DNA of 64,000 bases, taken from Mortierella alpina. Its lineage: Eukaryota; Mortierellomycota; Mortierellomycetes; Mortierellales; Mortierellaceae. Of the stretch, positions 58,322 to 64,000 are shown one piece after another (within the stretch, counting starts at the first letter, position 1; each line of letters opens with the position of its first letter). The notes below the pieces were generated by a model. That model was not told the DNA's origin, did not search any database, and worked only from the letters and a program-made list of their open reading frames with translations. Made by a program: the position numbers and the translations under genes. The stretch is taken from the NCBI GenBank assembly GCA_029449245.1, contig JANATF010000002.1:3286001-3350000 (forward strand), in the 5' to 3' direction.

Positions 58322-59279
58322 ATAATACCTTTGGTAAAATAAAATCTTTGGCATCAAGCATCGCATGAAAAACGTCAATCCCCTCTTATGAAAGAAAAAA
58401 AAATCCGCAAGCGCCGCCGACAGAGATTCAAGTGGAAGCAAAAAGAGCAAAAAAAGAGATCCGAAAACCCGGATTTGAACCAGGGACCTAGAGATGACAT
58501 TTGAAACTACAGTCTCCCGCTCTACCAACTGAGCTATTTTCGGATGTGTGACTGTATTGTTTGGTTGATTAAGAACCACTGGCCAATACCACTACGTCAC
58601 ACTTTATTTTCCTTATTTCCTCCTATATTACTCTTTATTTCCCATAGGCTGCCACCCCAGGTGAAAAAAAAGCTACCCTTGTCTCCGCCGTGCCTTACCT
58701 GCCCACACTTGCCCTCACAGATCCGTACAGTCCTTGTCCTACAGATATAGCCTCGTCTTTGTTTGACGGCTGGGAATGTAGTACTCTGGGATTATCGTGT
58801 TGCTTGGTTGGCGCTTATTCCCTCAGTTCCCGATAAACTCCTTCGACCGACACACGCACGCTTCAGCCCCACCAGATGCCACGATTCCACTCACGGTGCA
58901 TTGCCCTACGCTTTGGGAATGCAATGCAGTACAGCTGAATTGCCCTGGTGCTTCATCACCATTGATTTCGGACCGACCAAACAAAAGAAGCCAGATTCGA
59001 GATTCATCTGAACTCTGCCCCTGCCACTGCACGGAGCCAATCCAAGGAGTTTAGGGCAACAGAGAAAGCGGTGTGCATCACGTCAAATGCTCTTCCCCGG
59101 GTTGTGGGCTAACGGCAGTTGCCCGGCTCGCGTGGAGGATATACATGACCATTGTGCGCTGTTCATACAGATTTATTTTTGTAAGGGGAATATAATGCTA
59201 TTTACAAATTGTTGGGTGGGGGATGAGAGTTTTTTCTGTTGCGAATGAAGATGGGCACTGGGTCTTTTCTTGAAGTGCT
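58322..59279. other. Intergenic region with tRNA-Tyr copy 3
   Basis: After the TRP5 3' end the stretch contains the tRNA-Tyr at 58460-58543. Otherwise it has only short frames without motifs. Confidence 0.55.
58460..58543 (-). tRNA. tRNA-Tyr (GUA anticodon) with 11-nt intron, copy 3
   Basis: All 84 nt are identical to copies 1 and 2, including the 11-nt intron. Only a few bases of 3' flank (AAGAGAT on the plus strand) are shared with copy 1, and the 5' flank is unrelated, so it is not part of the palindrome. An uninterrupted T run downstream on the minus strand is a good polymerase III terminator. Confidence 0.97.
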
Positions 59280-60050
59280 TTAGTGCTCCTGCTTAAGCAA
59301 GTTCTGGTCCCAGAGGTACAATCCAAGACCATCGCCTCCGACGCGGTTGAGCTGGGTGACCAAGTCTGCAATCTTCTTGATGGCCTCGACCTGCTCCTCC
59401 AGGTAGGTGGACTCGATAAAGTCGCAGAGCTGAGGGTCGTTGTTCTCCTCGGCAACCTTGTGGAGGTTCAACAGACTCTTGTTGACGTCTGAAATTGCAG
59501 ATGAGTAGATAAATGGTCAGCCTAATGGGATTTTTTTTGTGTGTTTGTGTTGTGGGTGATTGCGCAGCTTTGAGGCCAAAAAAATTACCTTTCTCGAGCT
59601 GGAGGGTGGACTCAATGGCGTTGCGGGCAGAAGACCAGTCGGACTCGGGAGCCTGGAGGGTCTGGAGGATGACCTTGCCACCGCGGCGGTTCTGGTAGTT
59701 GATCAGCTTCTGGGCATGCTCGCGCTCCTCCTCAGCACTTTCACGGAAGAACTTCTCGAGACCGGGCAAAGCCTGGCTGGCGTGGCCGGCCCAAGCCGAG
59801 AGAGAGAGGTAGACCTGCGAAGCCTGGAGTTCCTGGCTGATCTATTTACGTTGTATTGAAGAGAGTAGGAAGATGGCAGGTGTCAGCGAACCTGGTATGG
59901 GATGAAGGAGCAAACTCGACAACTGTGAAAAAGAGAGTGTATGTGCGTGCGAAATTGAGGGACGGATAGGAGCAGAGGTGGACGAGCATGTACCTGGTGG
60001 TTAATGGCCTCCTCAGAGGCGGAGGAGAAGTTCTGCTTGGCCAAAGACAT
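59280..60050 (-). CDS. Ferritin (heavy-chain type)
   Basis: Three exons are inferred: 60050-59994, 59841-59589 and 59488-59280. They sum to 519 nt and 172 residues, the usual ferritin length. The four-helix core is clear: [19 protein letters not shown], the [19 protein letters not shown] segment, [19 protein letters not shown] and [19 protein letters not shown]. By alignment with the human H chain, the ferroxidase ligands are present: the Glu of QELQAS with the Tyr that follows, Glu-x-x-His of EREHA, Glu of QLEK and Gln of EEQV. No signal or targeting peptide is seen, so it is probably cytosolic. It oxidises and stores iron. A TATA box lies upstream on the same strand. Confidence 0.95.
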
Positions 60051-60208
60051 GGTTGTGGATGTAGGTTGCTTTTGTTGATGGAGAGGGGTGTTTTTGGATG
60101 CTGAGTGCTAAGTGCCGAGAAGCGAGTTGCAGAGAGAGATGGGAGAGAGAGGAAGTGGAGAGATGAGGTGAAGAAAAAGAGTGGGAAGATGTGGGCGGGA
60201 GGCCAGAG

Positions 60209-60215
60209 CTTTATA
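60209..60215 (-). promoter_or_regulatory. TATA box of the ferritin gene
   Basis: TATAAAG on the minus strand, about 160 bp upstream of the ferritin start codon. Between them lies a leader with GA-rich plus strand (60119-60180). Confidence 0.55.
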
Positions 60216-63200
60216 CTTGTCAAGGCCACGACAGCACGGAAGAAGCACCGAGAACAAAATGGCGTGCACCAAAAAAAAAGGTGACTCGGGGAACTCTAAA
60301 CCACTCTCCGGCTGACAAACGCACACAGCGACAAGGCGAAGGGCGATTAGGAGTGTGCGCGTGTCTCTGTGGGAGATGAGAGCAGGGGGGGGAGCACTCT
60401 AAAAAAAAAAAAAACAATTGTGAAAAAGGAAAAAAAAAGCCGAGATGACGACTGGCCTGCCTGCTGATACCAATCAGACGCGATCTCGGAGAGCACCTTC
60501 CTATTCCGTACTAGCGCTCCTTTTTTTCCTTGTTTCTTTTCGCTGGGCGCAAAAAAAACCTCAATGCATCTCCGGTCCATTGCTGTCTCAATGCGCGGTT
60601 TGTATCTCCGTTGAGTCTGCCCATCTCGGGAGAGAGACGTTAGCATTTGAGGGTCAGCAGTAGAGAGCGTGAGCGGAACCGAATGGCCGGGGTCCTCGGA
60701 GGATCTCCTGGCCCTCATCTCATCTTTTTTTTGTCCCTCTTGTACCAGGTTACCATTGCATCAGCGTGCACATGCAGTACCATCTCGCCGCCTCGCACAT
60801 CATGAGTGCTTTCTAAAGTACACTTGGTGAAGCTGTAGGGTCAATGGACCCAGGATATGGCTTCCTACTGTTACCGTTTTGCCAGCCAGGTCTCGCTGCT
60901 GCGCAGCGCGCTTTCAGGTGACGTCGACAACTCGTGAAAAGCTTCAAGGTAAGAAAGTGCTCGTCGTCTCTTACCATAGTATCTGACCCGAAAAATAAGA
61001 CAGCTCCATATGAATGGTCCATCGGTCCATCTTACATTGCGAAAAGCATCGGCCATCCCTTCTCTCGTTCCATGAATGTGCAATTTGAAAAGCATCAATT
61101 GCTGACAGCGACTAGCAAAAAAAAAATGCACGGAACACCTTCGCTGGGGTGTTTCAGACGCTGCTGTAAGCTGCGACCCTCCGACCTCCAGTCGACAGGA
61201 GTTTCTAGAGTCATTTTCGTCGACCTCTCGATGGGCTGGTGCCAGCTACAAATAAATAGGATTTGCGCCCTTCTTTTGATTATATCTGCACGATCTAGGG
61301 GAGCGTGGCAGTGAATTTAGCATCGCCAGTTTCCTCTGCACTTTCAATTGAGTCATGACTCCATTCTTGACACTTCCTTCTGTCTCCAACAGGTATTGTT
61401 GCTCGCGAGAAGCACGCGAGATGCTATATAGGCATGGCGCTATCGTACTCAGACGTAATAGCATACCAGGATGACGAGCACGATGTTTGTGAGCCCTATT
61501 GTAGTTTACATCGCATTTGCTACTACGTGTGCTACCATTCAGCGTGCAATTGTACCAGTGCACTTAAATTTCAACTTGGTAAACGTCTGCAAGCTGCAAG
61601 ATAGCGGACGCCGAGACCTGGTATGTGCGCCATTGGCGCCTATGTTGTATCTTTGTCCTCAGAACAAGATGAGACCTGCTGTCTAGCACGAGATGACATC
61701 TTTCGGCCTGAGCGTGAGCGACCATCACGCCTTATCCTGATAAGACACAGATAACGTCGAACGAAAGCCCACGGCCCTTTGCTTCTCTCGCAACTTGATC
61801 GATTTAGGGGTAGAGTGCGCAAAAAAAACCCCCCGAACCAGAGGATTGCATAGATCAGCAGCAGATACAACACCAAAGCCCTCACAATCTGTAGGCAGCT
61901 CATTATTTTTAAAAGCCAGCGGCCATTATGCAGCGCGAGGTGCATCTTATCGATGAAGGTCAGAACTTCGAGCCCAACTCTTCGTATTTTTGAATTGTCG
62001 TTTGTGAAGGTTCGGTTCTTTTGAGCAGCATATACCAAACGGATTGTGGGTGACAAAAAAAAATGTTCCCAGTCCGTGGAGCGATAAAGATTTATGATTC
62101 AAAAAAAGCCAGAGACACCAGCATGACGCTCGTTGTGCTGAGTTAACTGGGTCCTTATGGTCTGGCGTAATTGACAGTTGCAGTCTGCATGGTCTCTCCT
62201 GCGCCATGGCTCGTCCTGGAAAAAGGAACAGCTTCACATCAAACATATCTCTATCGATTGTGGCACTTGCAGTCTTTTTGTTTCGCCTTGATAGATAGAT
62301 ATTTGCTCTTCCAGCACAACACCTACTTTTTTTTTGGGTCGCTGGCCAATTGAGAGGCTAGATAGCGGATCAGGATTCAACCCTGGTTGCCGAAAAAAAA
62401 CCCGCTCTGATTTTCAATGAACCTTTTTCTGTAGCTTTTGGTCCATGCATGATTAGATTCCTGAGGTACTATCTCGAATATAAGTTTGCCGTAGGATAAT
62501 CGACCAACTGCAATACATCGTTCTTGAAAGAGTTTTCGTCGCTTAAACGTTGATCACAGTTCAGCTACTGTACCTGTCGTGTTCACTTGGCGGGGTGACA
62601 ATGTCCATGTAGCACATCGCTGCATATTGAAGCGTGGGGTGATTGTAGTCAAGGTGTGAAGTGGAATGTGAGAGCCAGGGCTGTCTCTTCGGGTCACGAA
62701 AACAGGCCCTGCGTCAGTTCAATACCTGCTGCAAAAGAAGTGTTCCTTGTGCACCACACATGGCTCACCCACGAAACTGTATGTGGGGTTGTTGGGAAAT
62801 CAAAGAACCCTTCACCTCGCACTTTCTAACTTTCTCTCTCTTTCTCGTTGGTCCCATTTCCCATGGAACACTTTTTGTGTAGCCCTGTCTAATTATCAGC
62901 CTGCAGAGTACTGGAGGCATTTAGTTAGGACCTCAACAAGTGAGCCATGAGCGATTATTGTTTTTAGCACTCTTGATGGGCGTTCGATGGCTCAATTCTT
63001 ACGACGGCGTCTACCTCTCTTATGTTTGTTAAAAGCTGTTTTTTTTTCAGGCACCCCCTCGAAAGAAGGCAAGGAGGTTTGAGGTATGCGCGTCACCAAG
63101 CGGTTTAGAAGAGATGAACGTGCCTTCAGCTCACCAGACGCGCGAAACAGCACAAAGATGATATACTTACCCTCCCTATTCTGATCGCGCGCCCCAATCT

Positions 63201-63450
63201 TTTTTCTGCAAGGGCTGCACACAAGGGCGAGTGACAGAAATTGATACAGCGAGAGCTGCGAAGAGCATCCTCATCTCTCGTCATTGGTATGCAACACGTA
63301 TGTCCCACCACATACAGTAGTCTAGTAACACCATTGTGGGGACGATGTACAGGGAACTAGAGAGCACTGAAAAAAAACAAAGCGCTACGGAGAGGGAGAG
63401 CGCCGAACCATCCTCTCGTATCTATTCTCAGCTCGACTCCAGTTTTATCG

Positions 63451-63477
63451 GCGTGTTCAGGCGTGTTCAGGCGTGTT
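63451..63477. repeat. 10-bp direct repeat, 2.7 copies
   Basis: GCGTGTTCAG occurs twice in tandem and is followed by a partial third copy. It is intergenic. Confidence 0.9.
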
Positions 63478-64000
63478 ATCCTTCGCGCTCGCTCTTCTTC
63501 CCGAAGTGGGCCTACGGTACAAGCGAGGATTCGGGTTTTGCTTCCGTTGAGTTCCATGTGTCTTCGTGGAGTTAAGGATAACGAAATGTTAGTTCAACAG
63601 AACCCACCTCACCCACAACCTACCATGATAAAGTTTGTTGTGCCCTCAGGGCAGCAGTGGGTTAGACCGAATTCAGTTTATACTTTGGGCGCCTGTTTTC
63701 CAACATAAAAAAAAAAAAGTGTAAAGAGTTGTAGCTCGGTGGAGCCACTTGTCGAGTCGTTGGGCGTGTCAAAGCGTGCGAATTTCGTCTTGCTTTGATT
63801 TTCGTGAATACATACGGCAGCCCAATTGCTCGCTCACCTCTATAATCGGGGCGTGCACTCCTCCCACCACTCCCTGCCCTCCCCCCAAAGAAAACTGACG
63901 GTTGGAGAGAGCTCTCTGTTGGCGACAACAATGACATCAACAAGCTGGTCTTGGACTTCATTGGTAATCTGTAGGAGGGAGAGATATGATCGGAAGTTCC

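Larger units (their letters stand above)
60051..64000. other. Right-hand 3.9 kb without a convincing gene
   Basis: After the ferritin leader and promoter, only short frames occur on both strands, and none shows a domain or splice continuity. The stretch has many A7-A12 and T7-T10 runs, a 10-bp repeat at 63451-63477 and a weak B-box-like GGTTGAATCC on the minus strand (~62372-62381) without an A box. Near the right edge, plus-strand bases ~63890-63961 read KTDGWRELSVGDNNDINKL followed by VLDFIG and a GTAATC donor. This could be an early exon of a gene that leaves the window. Confidence 0.45.

Noticed and set aside
62340-62395. tRNA-like B box (GGTTGAATCC with flanking CAGG/CCTG stem) on the minus strand
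   Set aside because: No A box and no acceptor stem can be formed around it, so it is not a tRNA gene.

Overview
The window looks like nuclear DNA of a filamentous, early-diverging fungus. Mucoromycota, most likely Mortierellomycotina, is my inference. Genes are split by many short GT-AG introns, mostly 60-120 bp, with CTAAC-like branch points. The conserved genes are fungal or eukaryotic housekeeping genes, and there is a ferritin with full ferroxidase residues, which is typical of early-diverging fungi rather than Dikarya. I recognised no transposon, virus or CRISPR array. Exon models were built by hand from splice motifs, reading frame and family knowledge. In most genes the exon lengths sum to a multiple of three.

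Layout. The left edge holds the start of a minus-strand dual-specificity phosphatase that runs off the window, then about 3 kb without a gene, a minus-strand acidic unknown protein, and CCT1 (chaperonin subunit alpha, plus). At 7976-8367 two tRNA-Tyr genes sit head to head inside a perfect inverted repeat with 181-bp arms. An uncharacterised GNAT-type protein (plus), a low-complexity Ser/Thr/His-rich protein (minus) and a DUF1776 dehydrogenase-like protein (minus) follow.

The centre (16139-32449) is a tandem array of three full-size ABCG transporters, all minus. Each has 13 inferred exons, including a 13-nt microexon, and encodes about 1,360 residues (NBD-TMD-NBD-TMD, YOL075C-like). Stretches including introns are nearly identical between copies, while the second membrane domain and the promoters differ. 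This suggests gene conversion combined with divergence.

The right third carries a secreted class-2 lipase, UNC50/GMH1, a mucin-like single-pass membrane protein, SGT1, a Kelch-BTB protein, and PIS1 (phosphatidylinositol synthase) divergent from TRAPPC11. KGD2, a 120-residue unknown, bifunctional tryptophan synthase TRP5, a third identical tRNA-Tyr and ferritin follow. The last 3.9 kb shows no convincing gene except perhaps an exon at the very edge.

Several neighbours belong to secretory and membrane biology (UNC50, PIS1, TRAPPC11, the ABCG array, the lipase). Fungal genes are transcribed singly, so this is not evidence of a pathway cluster. Head-to-head pairs probably share promoters: PIS1/TRAPPC11, KGD2/small protein and third ABCG/lipase.
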